This document shows, piece after piece, positions 35,403-43,758 of a DNA stretch of 64,000 nucleotides (positions within the stretch are counted from its first letter, which is position 1; each line of letters starts with the position of its first letter). Below the pieces are notes generated by a model that made no database searches, had not been told where the DNA came from, and worked only from the letters and a program-made list of their open reading frames with translations. Both the position numbers and the translations under genes were made by a program. Source of the DNA: Nitrospira_D sp019636945 (GTDB lineage Bacteria > Nitrospirota > Nitrospiria > Nitrospirales > Nitrospiraceae); the NCBI RefSeq assembly GCF_047338595.1, contig NZ_JBLFBO010000008.1, positions 81,297 through 145,296 on the forward strand, in the 5' to 3' direction.

Positions 35403-36173
35403 ATGCGAGTCCGTACCGTCATGTCCACAGCGGTGATAGGGGGATGGTTGGGATGGGTGATGGTGTTTGCCGGATGCGCCAAGCATGCGGACTTCATGCA
35501 GACTCGGGACCAGCTTTCGATCATCTCCAAGACACAGGATCAGGATCATCAACGGGTTGATGCGGTGGTCCGTCGCTTGGAAGCGATCGAGCGGAGCAAG
35601 GACAGCAAGGACACGGACGTGACCAAGTCACGCTTTGATGATGTGACGGCTCGTATCCAGAAGCTGGAAAGCCGACTTGCGAAGATGGAAGAGACCGTGA
35701 GCCAGGCATCTGCCAGGTTGGACTCCTCACCCGAACTACGTGCGGCGAAGGCGGTGAAGTCGACACCTCCGGTTGAGGCCGTGGTGACCGCATCGGGCAT
35801 CACGCCCACCTCGGCGTTTAATTTGGCTTACAATGATTATCTGAACGGGAAATATGAGCTCTCTATTGCCGGGTTCCAACGGTTCATCAAAGACTTTCCT
35901 GGCACGTCCCTGACTCCCAATGCCCAATACTGGTTGGGCGAGTCCTATTACAATCTGAAAGAGTATGGGCGAGCCATTCAGACCTTTGAGTATCTTGTTG
36001 CAGAGTATCCCGGGAATGAAAAAATGCCGGCGGCGCTCTACAAACTTGGGTTGGCGACGGCTGAAACCGGCGATCTTGCCAAATCGAGGAAGAATCTAAA
36101 ACGGGTGCTTGAGGAGTTTCCATCGTCGGATGAGTCCAAGTTGGCCAAGCATAAATTGGCCGAGCTCCGATGA
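35403..36173 (+). CDS. cpoB: CpoB/YbgF, Tol-Pal-associated TPR lipoprotein
   Basis: 256 residues, the size of standard CpoB. A lipobox (MVFAGC) ends the signal sequence. A short coiled coil (about 55-110) precedes three TPR units (SAFNLAYNDYLNGKYELSI, LTPNAQYWLGESYYNLKEY, KMPAALYKLGLATAETGDL). It lies immediately after the larger paralogue and closes the tol-pal run. Of the two, this one is closer to textbook CpoB. Confidence 0.9.
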   Translation: MRVRTVMSTAVIGGWLGWVMVFAGCAKHADFMQTRDQLSIISKTQDQDHQRVDAVVRRLEAIERSKDSKDTDVTKSRFDDVTARIQKLESRLAKMEETVSQASARLDSSPELRAAKAVKSTPPVEAVVTASGITPTSAFNLAYNDYLNGKYELSIAGFQRFIKDFPGTSLTPNAQYWLGESYYNLKEYGRAIQTFEYLVAEYPGNEKMPAALYKLGLATAETGDLAKSRKNLKRVLEEFPSSDESKLAKHKLAELR

Positions 36174-36237
36174 GCGTCCCTGCTGTTCGACGTCCTGCCT
36201 TGTTCCCATTCCCATCGTGCATGAGGAGCCTGGTGCT

Positions 36238-38016
36238 GTGCTGAAGACAGACGACAGCACCAAGATCCGCCTATTGCCGGAAGACGTGATTGGTCGCATC
36301 GCAGCCGGGGAAGTCGTTGAGCGCCCTGCTGCCGTCGTGAAAGAACTTCTTGAAAACAGCATTGATGCCGGGAGTCGTTCCGTCTCAATCGACGTGGACG
36401 ATGGAGGCCTCTCCTTAATTCGGGTGACCGATGATGGAGAGGGGATGAGTCGTCAGGATGCGATCCGTGCGTTTCAACGCCATGCCACGAGTAAACTTCG
36501 GTCTGATGCCGATCTGTGGTCCATTCGGACGATGGGGTTTCGGGGAGAAGCGTTGCCAAGCATCGCGGCTGTTTCGCATGTCCGATTGTTGACCGCGACA
36601 CGTTCTGACGAGGTAGGGACGAAGTTGGACGTCGTGGGGGGACTCGTTGGAAACATGACCGACGCCCCTCCGGTCGTCGGGACCAGGATTGAGGTGACGG
36701 CGCTGTTCGAGCATCAGCCGGCCAGGAAAAAGTTTTTGAAGTCTGCCCCGACGGAGTGCACGCACATCATTCGGGTGGTGCAACAGGCGGCGCTGGCATG
36801 GCCGGCTATCCAATTTCGTTTCACCCAGAATGCGCAGGAACTTCTGAACTACCCGACCGTGCGATCAGAAAGGGAGCGGATCGCCCAAGTGTACCCGCGT
36901 GCGTTTCTTGATCACGGTCTTCCTCTCCATGACGGGCAAACCGGCGCCAGCCTCACGGGGTACATTATTGATGCGGTCCATGCCAAGCCCTCGCGTATTC
37001 CGCAAGAATTGTTTGTGAATCGTCGACCTGTTCGGAGCCTGACCGTGTCCCACGCCGTCGGAGAAGGCTATGGTTCATTTCTGCCTCGAGGTTGCCATCC
37101 ACGATTCGTCCTGTTCCTGGATGTCGATCCGGAGCGCGTGGATGTCAATGTCCATCCGACGAAACGAGAAGTGCGTTTCTCGGATAATGAATTTATTCAT
37201 CAGCTTGTTCGACGAGCGGTTCGTCAGCGGCTGAGTGGTGGAGTGGGCGCACCGGGACGCGATGACATTGAGGTATCTGAGCGGGCTACTCCCCATGTCG
37301 CTGTTTCGTGGCCAGATTCTTCGGGCATGACCAGGTCTCGTCCAACGGAGACGACAGTCTTGCCACAGCCAGGTCCAGAGATTCAGCTGGCGTTTGTAAG
37401 TGAAGCGGCGGAGCCCTATGTGCGAGTGCCTGCCGGAGAAGTGGTGGCGTTGGGACAGATCAACCGGACATTCCTCGTTGCCCAAGTTGGGGGAGATCTG
37501 GTGGTGGTCGATCAACATACAGCCCATGAGCGGGTGTTGTTTGAGCGGTTGTATCGGACGTGGACGGCCCGCAGTCTTCAGGCTCAACCGCTGCTTCTGC
37601 CCGATCCGCTGGATTTGTCGCCGGATCATGTGGCCTTGATCCTGCGCTATCAGGAGGAGCTCGGGAAGTTGGGATTGGAAATCGAGCCGTTCGGCGCCAC
37701 CACGGTCTTGCTCCGATCGACGCCGGTCGGACTTGGTCCAGTCGACCCGAAAGTGTTTCTGGAGGACCTGCTAGAGGACTTGCATCAATGGGAGCGAGTT
37801 CCTGCACTCGAGGCGCGAGTGCGGCCGGTGTTGGCGTCGTTGGCCTGCCATGGTGCCGTCCGAGCTGGACGCTCCATGCAACTGGATGAAATCAAGATGT
37901 TGGTCGAAGAGTGGCGATCGGAGGGAGAGATCACCACCTGTCCCCATGGAAGACGAACGTCGTTTCGACTCAGCACCGACGATCTCGAGAAAATGTTCGG
38001 ACGAGCCGGTTGGTAG
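36238..38016 (+). CDS. mutL: DNA mismatch repair protein MutL
   Basis: 592 residues from the GTG at 36238, chosen because GAGGAG lies nine bases upstream and the product then begins close to IRLLPEDVIGRIAAGEVVERP, the universal MutL start. GHKL ATPase motifs: motif I ELLENSIDAGS, motif II VTDDGEGM, motif III RHATSKL and TMGFRGEALPSIAAVS. The C-terminal dimerisation domain is present (AHERVLFERLYRTW, then ACHGAVRAG). It couples MutS recognition to strand removal. DQHTAHERVLFE is seen but the DQHAxxExxxE endonuclease motif is not perfect, so nicking activity is uncertain. Confidence 0.96.
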   Translation: MLKTDDSTKIRLLPEDVIGRIAAGEVVERPAAVVKELLENSIDAGSRSVSIDVDDGGLSLIRVTDDGEGMSRQDAIRAFQRHATSKLRSDADLWSIRTMGFRGEALPSIAAVSHVRLLTATRSDEVGTKLDVVGGLVGNMTDAPPVVGTRIEVTALFEHQPARKKFLKSAPTECTHIIRVVQQAALAWPAIQFRFTQNAQELLNYPTVRSERERIAQVYPRAFLDHGLPLHDGQTGASLTGYIIDAVHAKPSRIPQELFVNRRPVRSLTVSHAVGEGYGSFLPRGCHPRFVLFLDVDPERVDVNVHPTKREVRFSDNEFIHQLVRRAVRQRLSGGVGAPGRDDIEVSERATPHVAVSWPDSSGMTRSRPTETTVLPQPGPEIQLAFVSEAAEPYVRVPAGEVVALGQINRTFLVAQVGGDLVVVDQHTAHERVLFERLYRTWTARSLQAQPLLLPDPLDLSPDHVALILRYQEELGKLGLEIEPFGATTVLLRSTPVGLGPVDPKVFLEDLLEDLHQWERVPALEARVRPVLASLACHGAVRAGRSMQLDEIKMLVEEWRSEGEITTCPHGRRTSFRLSTDDLEKMFGRAGW

Positions 38017-38096
38017 CTCATGCAAGGTGCAAGAGCGACTCATGTTCGATGGATCTGGTGGCGCTGTGGTGAACAGTTCTGGTCGGTGGTGTGACC

Positions 38097-39095
38097 ATGC
38101 GGGTGGACATTGCACGTCGCCATCGTCCCTTGGTCGTCCTGCTGGGGCCAACTGCGGTTGGAAAAAGTCGAGTTGCGATACAGGTCGCCAAACATTTTGG
38201 CACCGAGATTCTGACGGCGGATTCGCGTCAAGTGTATCGCGGAATGGATATTGGAACGGACAAGCCGACTGCCGAGGACCTGCAGACGGTTCGGCACCGG
38301 CTTCTAGATCTGGTGAATCCGGATGAAGCATTCAATACTGGGTGGTATCGACGTGCTGCGTTGGACCATATCGAGCAGTTATACGTTGCCGACCTGTTGC
38401 CTCTCGTCGTTGGGGGGACCGGCCTCTACATCAGAACTCTGATCAGAGGCCTCTGTCCTGCCCCGCAGGCTGATCCCATCGTGAGAGCGGACCTCAAGAA
38501 ATTGCGGGAGCAGGCTGGACGAACCGGCCTGTATGCCGAGTTGATGCGTGTCGATCCTGCTGCAGCGGCTAGATTGCATCCGAACGATGAGTCGAAGGTC
38601 ATGCGGGCGCTGGAAGTGTATCGGCTGTCTGGACGTTTGATGTCCGAGATGCAGGCTGAACATCAGTTTCACGAGGCACCCTTTTCGGCACTGGTGATCG
38701 GACTTCATCGAGCTAAAGAGGCGCTCTATCGACGGATCGATGAACGCATCGATTGGCAGCTGGCCCATGGAATGATAGAAGAGACACGGTCGTTGCTCGA
38801 TCGAGGATACGGGCGCGAGCTTGGGTCAATGAAAGGTCTTGGGTATCGGCACATTGGCGCCTATTTGGCGAACGAATATGAACATGCGGAAATGGTGCGT
38901 CAATTCAAACGTGATACCAGACGGTTTGCAAAACGGCAGATGACCTGGTTTCGAAAGGAGCCCGGTGTGGAGTGGTTCTTCATTGATGAAGACGAGCCGC
39001 TCGAACAGGTGGGGAGGCGAGTCATCACGCGCATCGACGAATTTCTGCAAGGGCATGGGACACAACAACAGCCTGCTGCGTTGCGGGCATGGTGA
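38097..39095 (+). CDS. miaA: tRNA dimethylallyltransferase MiaA
   Basis: 332 residues. The P-loop is VVLLGPTAVGKSRVA. It is followed by TADSRQVYRGMDIGTDKPT, the tRNA/prenyl-donor motif, and by LPLVVGGTGLYIRTLIRGLC. The C-terminal part has GLGYRHIGAYLANEYEHA and KRDTRRFAKRQMTWFRKE. It adds a dimethylallyl group to adenosine-37 of tRNAs that read U-starting codons. The ATG at 38097 or the GTG two codons earlier may be used. It directly follows mutL, a common pairing in bacteria. Confidence 0.96.
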   Translation: MRVDIARRHRPLVVLLGPTAVGKSRVAIQVAKHFGTEILTADSRQVYRGMDIGTDKPTAEDLQTVRHRLLDLVNPDEAFNTGWYRRAALDHIEQLYVADLLPLVVGGTGLYIRTLIRGLCPAPQADPIVRADLKKLREQAGRTGLYAELMRVDPAAAARLHPNDESKVMRALEVYRLSGRLMSEMQAEHQFHEAPFSALVIGLHRAKEALYRRIDERIDWQLAHGMIEETRSLLDRGYGRELGSMKGLGYRHIGAYLANEYEHAEMVRQFKRDTRRFAKRQMTWFRKEPGVEWFFIDEDEPLEQVGRRVITRIDEFLQGHGTQQQPAALRAW

Positions 39096-39110
39096 GAAAA
39101 GGGATTTGGG

Positions 39111-40010
39111 ATGCCGAACAAAAAACAGGATAAGCGGGTAACAGTCGGAGTGATCGGAGGAAGCGGACTGTATGAGATTGAAGGGTTGACGGGTGTTCGC
39201 TCGATTCGAGTGCGTACGCCGTTCGGAGCTCCCTCCGATGCGGTCAAAGTGGGTATGTTCGAAGGGATTCGAGTGGCGTTTCTGTCTCGCCACGGACAAG
39301 GGCATCTGTTGAATCCCAGTGAAATCAACTATCGCGCCAACATTTTTGCACTCAAGTCCCTCGGGGTCTCGCATGTCATTTCGGTCAGTGCCGTGGGCAG
39401 CATGAAAGAATCGATTCATCCGGGTGACGTCGTGGTGCCAGACCAGTTCATCGATCTCACCAAACGCCGCGTCTCGACGTTTTTTGATCGGGGTCTTGTG
39501 GCGCATGTTGCATTCGGCGAGCCGATTTGTGCGGAGCTCGGCCGCGCGTTGCGCTCCGCCGGTGAGCGAGTCGGGGCCACGCTGCATGCTCATGGTACCT
39601 ACGTGTGCATGGAAGGCCCGCAGTTTTCGACCAAGGCGGAATCACGGCTCTACCGGCAATGGGGTGTCGATGTGATCGGGATGACCAATATGCCGGAAGC
39701 CAAGCTGGCTCGTGAGGCGGAGTTGTGTTATGCGACATTGGCCTTGGTCACGGACTATGACTGCTGGCACGAGACGGAAGAGGCGGTCACCGTGGAGGCC
39801 GTGCTGGACACCCTGCATCGCAACGTTGCTTTGGCGAAACAGATTCTCCGGACGGTCATGCCGTCGTTCGCACATCCGATCGAGTGTGCCTGTCATCGCG
39901 CGTTGGACCATGCGATTTTGACCGCACCGAAGCGGATACCGACAGCGGTGCGGAAGAAGCTCTCAGTACTCATCGACCGTGCCCTGACACCACAGAAAGG
40001 AGCTCGTTAG
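39111..40010 (+). CDS. mtnP: S-methyl-5'-thioadenosine phosphorylase
   Basis: 299 residues of the purine nucleoside phosphorylase (MTAP) family. GVIGGSGLYEIEGL opens the protein, the phosphate-binding residues are in FLSRHGQGHLLNPSEINYRAN, and the substrate pocket includes TYVCMEGPQFSTKAESRLY and DVIGMTNMPEAKLAREAELCYA. The enzyme releases adenine from methylthioadenosine for methionine and purine salvage. The length is normal. The kinase gene follows after three bases. Confidence 0.95.
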   Translation: MPNKKQDKRVTVGVIGGSGLYEIEGLTGVRSIRVRTPFGAPSDAVKVGMFEGIRVAFLSRHGQGHLLNPSEINYRANIFALKSLGVSHVISVSAVGSMKESIHPGDVVVPDQFIDLTKRRVSTFFDRGLVAHVAFGEPICAELGRALRSAGERVGATLHAHGTYVCMEGPQFSTKAESRLYRQWGVDVIGMTNMPEAKLAREAELCYATLALVTDYDCWHETEEAVTVEAVLDTLHRNVALAKQILRTVMPSFAHPIECACHRALDHAILTAPKRIPTAVRKKLSVLIDRALTPQKGAR

Positions 40011-40013
40011 GCA

Positions 40014-40925
40014 ATGGGGAAATTGTTAGTGGTTGGATCGGTTGCGTTGGATACGGTGAAAACGCCCTTCGGCGAAGGGACGGAGATTCTGGGAGGGTCG
40101 GCCACGTACTTCTCCACGGCGGCGAGTTTCTTTACATCAGTGGCGCTCATTGCGGTAGTCGGGGAAGACTTTCCTCAGCAGCATGTCGCGTTTCTGAAGA
40201 GCCGCGGAATTGATCTGACGGGATTGGAGCGGCGACCAGGAGCGACCTTCCGCTGGAAAGGGGAGTACACCCATCAGTTGAATGAAGCGCACACACTGGA
40301 TACGCAGCTTAACGTGTTCGAGACGTTTCGCCCGCAGATTCCCGAGGCGTATCGGGAGCCGGATGTGTTGTTCCTTGGGAATATTCACCCCGAGCTTCAG
40401 CTCGATGTGTTGCAGAAAGTGAAACGCCCAGCGCTCGTGGCCTCTGACACGATGAACTTCTGGATCAATGGCCAGCGGGAGGCCTTGTGGAAAGTGCTGG
40501 AGAAGGTCGATGTCTTGATCATCAACGACGGCGAAGCACGTGCCTTGGGTCAGGACACCAATCTCGTGAAAGTGGCGAAGTTGGTGCTGTCACGAGGACC
40601 CAAACATCTCATCGTGAAGCGAGGAGAATACGGCGTCCTCATGTTCAATGAAAAGCAGGTATTCGGCGCACCGGCATTTCCACTTGAAGACGTGCGCGAT
40701 CCGACCGGTGCCGGCGATACCTTTGCCGGTGGGTTTTTGGGCTATCTTGCCGCCACCGGAAACCGTTCCCCTGAGGCCATGAGGCAAGCCATCATCTTTG
40801 GAAGCGTCATGGCGTCATTTACAGTAGAAGCCTTTAGTCTTGACCGATTGCGAATCCTGGATTACAAAGAGATTCAGGCACGGTTCGCTGAATTCAAGCG
40901 ACTCACGCATTTTGAGGACGTATGA
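40014..40925 (+). CDS. PfkB-family sugar/nucleoside kinase
   Basis: 303 residues of the ribokinase fold. The N-terminal substrate motif is GGSATYFSTAASFF and the C-terminal catalytic motif is RDPTGAGDTFAGGFLGYL, with the base Asp in GAGD. Family members phosphorylate ribose, fructose, adenosine and related compounds. Coupling with mtnP makes a salvage substrate attractive, but nothing in the sequence proves it. Its last four bases overlap the start of the TPR lipoprotein gene. Confidence 0.9.
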   Translation: MGKLLVVGSVALDTVKTPFGEGTEILGGSATYFSTAASFFTSVALIAVVGEDFPQQHVAFLKSRGIDLTGLERRPGATFRWKGEYTHQLNEAHTLDTQLNVFETFRPQIPEAYREPDVLFLGNIHPELQLDVLQKVKRPALVASDTMNFWINGQREALWKVLEKVDVLIINDGEARALGQDTNLVKVAKLVLSRGPKHLIVKRGEYGVLMFNEKQVFGAPAFPLEDVRDPTGAGDTFAGGFLGYLAATGNRSPEAMRQAIIFGSVMASFTVEAFSLDRLRILDYKEIQARFAEFKRLTHFEDV

Positions 40926-41611
40926 CGATCTGGAACAGACACCGACCCCATCGAGATCAAGCCTGTCGCGCATTGATCTTGATATGGCTTGGACTAGCCA
41001 GCGTCGTGGCGGGCTGTGCGACAGAGAAAGAGGTTCTGCAAAAATCGCAAGGGCATTATCAAGAAGGAGTGGCGAGCCTCCCGGGGGATCGGCAGCAGGC
41101 CTTCGTGTCGTTCCAGAAAGCTGTTCAATTGAACCCAAATAACAAAGAAGCACGATATGCCTTAGGACATGTCTACGCGCTGCAAGGCAAATTGCCGTAT
41201 GCGGAAGAGCAGTTTCGTGCGGCGCTGAAGATCGACGAGAGCTACTCCGAAGCGCATACGTATCTGGGGCAAGTTTTAGCCAATCAGGATCGGTGGGTGG
41301 AGGCGATGCAATCCTATCGGTCGGCGTTGGCGAATCCCTTGTACCCCACGCCGGATCTGGCTCGCTTTCATCTTGGCCGTGCCCTGGCGCACCAGGGCGA
41401 TCTCCAGGGAGCGATGGAGGCGTTCGAAGATGCGGCCTCCGCCAGTCCGCCGACGGTTCCGCCAGCGATGACGCATCTTGAGCTGGGCCGTGTGTACTCT
41501 CAGCTCGGCTACACGACGCGCGCGCGAGAAGTGCTGAAGAAAGTGGCGACATTGGACAAGGGGGGCGAGTGGGCGACAGCGGCGTCAGATCTCTTGACGC
41601 GATTGAAGTAG
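40922..41611 (+). CDS. TPR lipoprotein, PilF/PilW-like
   Basis: 229 residues. A lipobox at LASVVAGCATEKEV (Cys near residue 32) follows a slightly long N-terminus. From residue 45 there are five to six tetratricopeptide units (KEARYALGHVYALQGKLPYAE, SEAHTYLGQVLANQDRWVEAM, DLARFHLGRALAHQGDLQGAM). Such lipoproteins help assemble type IV pilus secretins, but many others are scaffolds with no such role; no pilus gene is in the window. It is translationally coupled to the kinase gene and precedes the RodZ-like gene. Confidence 0.82.
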   Translation: MTIWNRHRPHRDQACRALILIWLGLASVVAGCATEKEVLQKSQGHYQEGVASLPGDRQQAFVSFQKAVQLNPNNKEARYALGHVYALQGKLPYAEEQFRAALKIDESYSEAHTYLGQVLANQDRWVEAMQSYRSALANPLYPTPDLARFHLGRALAHQGDLQGAMEAFEDAASASPPTVPPAMTHLELGRVYSQLGYTTRAREVLKKVATLDKGGEWATAASDLLTRLK

Positions 41612-41618
41612 GAGACCT

Positions 41619-42551
41619 ATGGAGTCGGTCGGCGAATTCTTTCGGCAGGTCCGTGAAACCAAAGGATTGACCATCGATGAGGTTGCGTCGAAAACTCGTA
41701 TTCGCACGGATTTCGTCAAGGCGCTCGAGGACGGCAATTTTGCCAAACTGCCTGATCAGGTCTTCGCGAGAGGGTTCGTGCGGTCGTATGCGAGATCGCT
41801 TGGATTGGACGAGGAAGACGCGATTCATCGGTTTATTCAATCGGCCGGCTCTTTTTACGAGAAACAGGATGAGCGGGAACGGCTCAAGGTTCGCCAGATT
41901 GAGGAGGACCGTAAGCGTCAGGCCAATCGAAAAGCGGTGGCGATTGCTATTGGTATTGCCGTCCTGACGCTCGTCTTCCTGTTGAGTCGTGAGCAATCCA
42001 CGGTGTTCCGGCGCGGTGCACCAGAACAGGTCTCCGCGACGAAACGGACGACTCAACCGAATAAGGACGTGGCGGAATCGGTGACTCGCGAGCCTGAGCG
42101 TTCGGCCGACGCAGCCAAATCAATCGAATCACCGGCCGGAGCTCTCCAGAAGACGACCGCAGAAGCTCCGCGTCGCCAGGAGCCGGCGGTGGTTGAGGTC
42201 GTGGCGTCACGAGTTGAATCCGACGCAGCGCCGACAGGGGCGCTTGGTTCTTCTGGCAGTGATGGCCCCCTGGCGGGGATTGGTCTGAGCGCGATCGAGA
42301 ACCATGGAGATGGGCAACTGGTCTTGGACCTGGAAGCAACCGAGTTGAGCTGGGTCGTCGTGCAGATCGATAATGGGAGTCCGCAAGAGTCATTGCTTCG
42401 GCCTGGTGAAAAGGGGCACTGGACGGGGCAGGATCAATTTATTCTCACCCTCGGGAACGCCGGTGGTGTGAAAGCTGAGCTCAATGGCAAACCGCAAAAA
42501 CCCTTCGGCCCCAGCGGCAAAGTCGCCCGTGATATCGTGCTGAAGCGATAG
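41619..42551 (+). CDS. RodZ-like helix-turn-helix membrane protein
   Basis: 310 residues. The cytoplasmic N-terminus has a RodZ-type HTH domain (FFRQVRETKGLTIDEVASKT, then FARGFVRSYARSLGL). A single membrane helix (VAIAIGIAVLTLVFLLS) lies at about 107-124. A Pro/Ala-rich linker leads to a periplasmic C-terminal DUF4115-like domain (LEATELSWVVVQIDNGSPQE). RodZ links the MreB cytoskeleton to cell-wall elongation in rods; whether this one does so is an inference. It lies seven bases after the TPR lipoprotein gene. Confidence 0.87.
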   Translation: MESVGEFFRQVRETKGLTIDEVASKTRIRTDFVKALEDGNFAKLPDQVFARGFVRSYARSLGLDEEDAIHRFIQSAGSFYEKQDERERLKVRQIEEDRKRQANRKAVAIAIGIAVLTLVFLLSREQSTVFRRGAPEQVSATKRTTQPNKDVAESVTREPERSADAAKSIESPAGALQKTTAEAPRRQEPAVVEVVASRVESDAAPTGALGSSGSDGPLAGIGLSAIENHGDGQLVLDLEATELSWVVVQIDNGSPQESLLRPGEKGHWTGQDQFILTLGNAGGVKAELNGKPQKPFGPSGKVARDIVLKR

Positions 42552-42930
42552 TTCTACCGCACTGGGCGTATTTCTTTTCATGTAACCAGCACCATGAGAA
42601 TCTCACGAGCCTCAATGAGGCGTGGCTGGCCTCGGTGAGGCGCAAAGGTGTCACGAATGGATTGAATGTAGGAAGAGGCGATCTGATGAGCTGCATAAAT
42701 AGCGAGATTCATAGGGTTTCTTTTGGATAGGAATTGGCATGGGGCTTGTACGTCTTCGACCCGAGAGCAGGAAATATCACGGTGATGCCGAGGGATGTTT
42801 CCTTGACAGAAATTTAGACTGGTTGGTATAGTTCGGGCGTTTAACTGGCCATTGAATGTAGAGAAGATGAGTCGGCGGCCTGAGGTTCTCTTCAGGCTGG
42901 GTGGGTTTAACATATCAAGGAGGACATGTG
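42552..42930. other. 379-base region before cytochrome c
   Basis: No convincing gene. A 44-residue minus-strand frame (42578-42712, MNLAIYAAHQIASSYIQSIR at its start) has no ribosome site and is listed only for completeness. The region ends with a good promoter for the cytochrome gene, described separately. Confidence 0.5.
42803..42832 (+). promoter_or_regulatory. Strong sigma-70-type promoter of the cytochrome c gene
   Basis: TTGACA (42803-42808), an 18-base spacer and TATAGT (42827-42832), both near consensus. It gives a leader of roughly 90 bases before the ATG at 42931, which has an AGGAGG Shine-Dalgarno seven bases upstream. This is the best-looking protein-gene promoter in the window and suggests strong expression. 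Confidence 0.75.
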
Positions 42931-43377
42931 ATGGGGTATCTGTCCAAGTTTTTGGGAATTGCTGCAGCGGTGATGTTTCTCTCCGTCTCGGTCGTGGGAG
43001 CAGAAGAAAAGGATCCGACCAAGCCCCGCGTTCCGCCGGATCAGATGGCGGATGCAAAGGCTCTGAAGAATCCGATCGCAACCTCGCCCGAAAGTATCGC
43101 CAAGGGCAAAGCGCTGTATGAAGGGAAAGGTACCTGCTTCAATTGCCATGGCAAGGCTGGCGATGGACAGGGCGAAGCGGGCAAGATCCTCAATCCGAGC
43201 CCCCGCGACTTCACCAATTGCAAGTTCCACAAGAAGCGGAAAGATGGCGAGCTTATGTGGGTCATCAAGAACGGCAGCCCTGGAACCGGAATGGTGTCCT
43301 TGGTCCCGGCTGCGATCACCGAGGAAGAAGCGTGGAACATCATCAATTATGAGCGGAGCTTCTGCAAGGGCGAGTAA
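42931..43377 (+). CDS. Monohaem class I cytochrome c
   Basis: 148 residues. A signal peptide (LSKFLGIAAAVMFLSVSVVGA) sends it to the periplasm. One haem site CFNCH is near residue 69 (GTCFNCHGKAGDGQGEAG), and a candidate distal Met lies in SPGTGMVSLVP. It has several extra lysines (KFHKKRKDGELMW). A small soluble electron carrier fits the respiratory style of the window; its partner is not shown. The ATG at 42931 has a perfect Shine-Dalgarno and is preferred to an adjacent GTG. Confidence 0.92.
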   Translation: MGYLSKFLGIAAAVMFLSVSVVGAEEKDPTKPRVPPDQMADAKALKNPIATSPESIAKGKALYEGKGTCFNCHGKAGDGQGEAGKILNPSPRDFTNCKFHKKRKDGELMWVIKNGSPGTGMVSLVPAAITEEEAWNIINYERSFCKGE

Positions 43378-43758
43378 TCAATCGCTCGACAGATTCTCGT
43401 AAGCTCTTAAGAACGCTGAGAAAAAGAGAGGGTGGGGAGGGAACTCCTCACCCTCTCTTTTTATGTGTCAGGCTACAGCAGGCACGAGGGTCCCATGCTC
43501 TTCATGACACCTTTCCGACGTAGTTAGTACATTCTCCACTTCAGCTGTTTCTACAATCCAGATTCTGGACGGTCTGTGTCGCTATCCCCTCGTTTGGGGG
43601 TTGGGAATATTGGCGTTGGAAGGCTTGGGGGGATTGCACCTTGCATACAAAAAAGGGTACAGTCCGCCGGACGAGTCAGAATTGCGATAAAAGAGTACAT
43701 ACGGTAGCAAATACAGCGAACATCGACGTTCTCATTTTGAACAATTAGGAGGGCGACT
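43378..43758. other. 381-base intergenic region
   Basis: Contains the cytochrome terminator (43422-43462). Downstream of it I see a short CCCC/GGGG inverted repeat near 43580-43600 and no gene. The Shine-Dalgarno of the repeat-protein gene (AGGAGGG, about eight bases before 43759) closes the region. Confidence 0.5.
43422..43462 (+). terminator. Intrinsic terminator after cytochrome c
   Basis: The stem AAAGAGAGGGTG pairs with CACCCTCTCTTT, closed by a loop that starts GGGAGG, and the right arm runs into a T-run. It is nearly the same hairpin as the one at 45656-45690, including the loop. Confidence 0.9.

Noticed and set aside
42578..42712. 44-residue minus-strand ORF beginning MNLAIYAAHQIA
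   Set aside because: Protein-like in style, but without a Shine-Dalgarno or recognised family, and it is short enough to occur by chance.
43690..43720. Promoter for the repeat-protein gene (TTGCGA, 17 bases, TAGCAA)
   Set aside because: Both boxes are too far from consensus to support a call.
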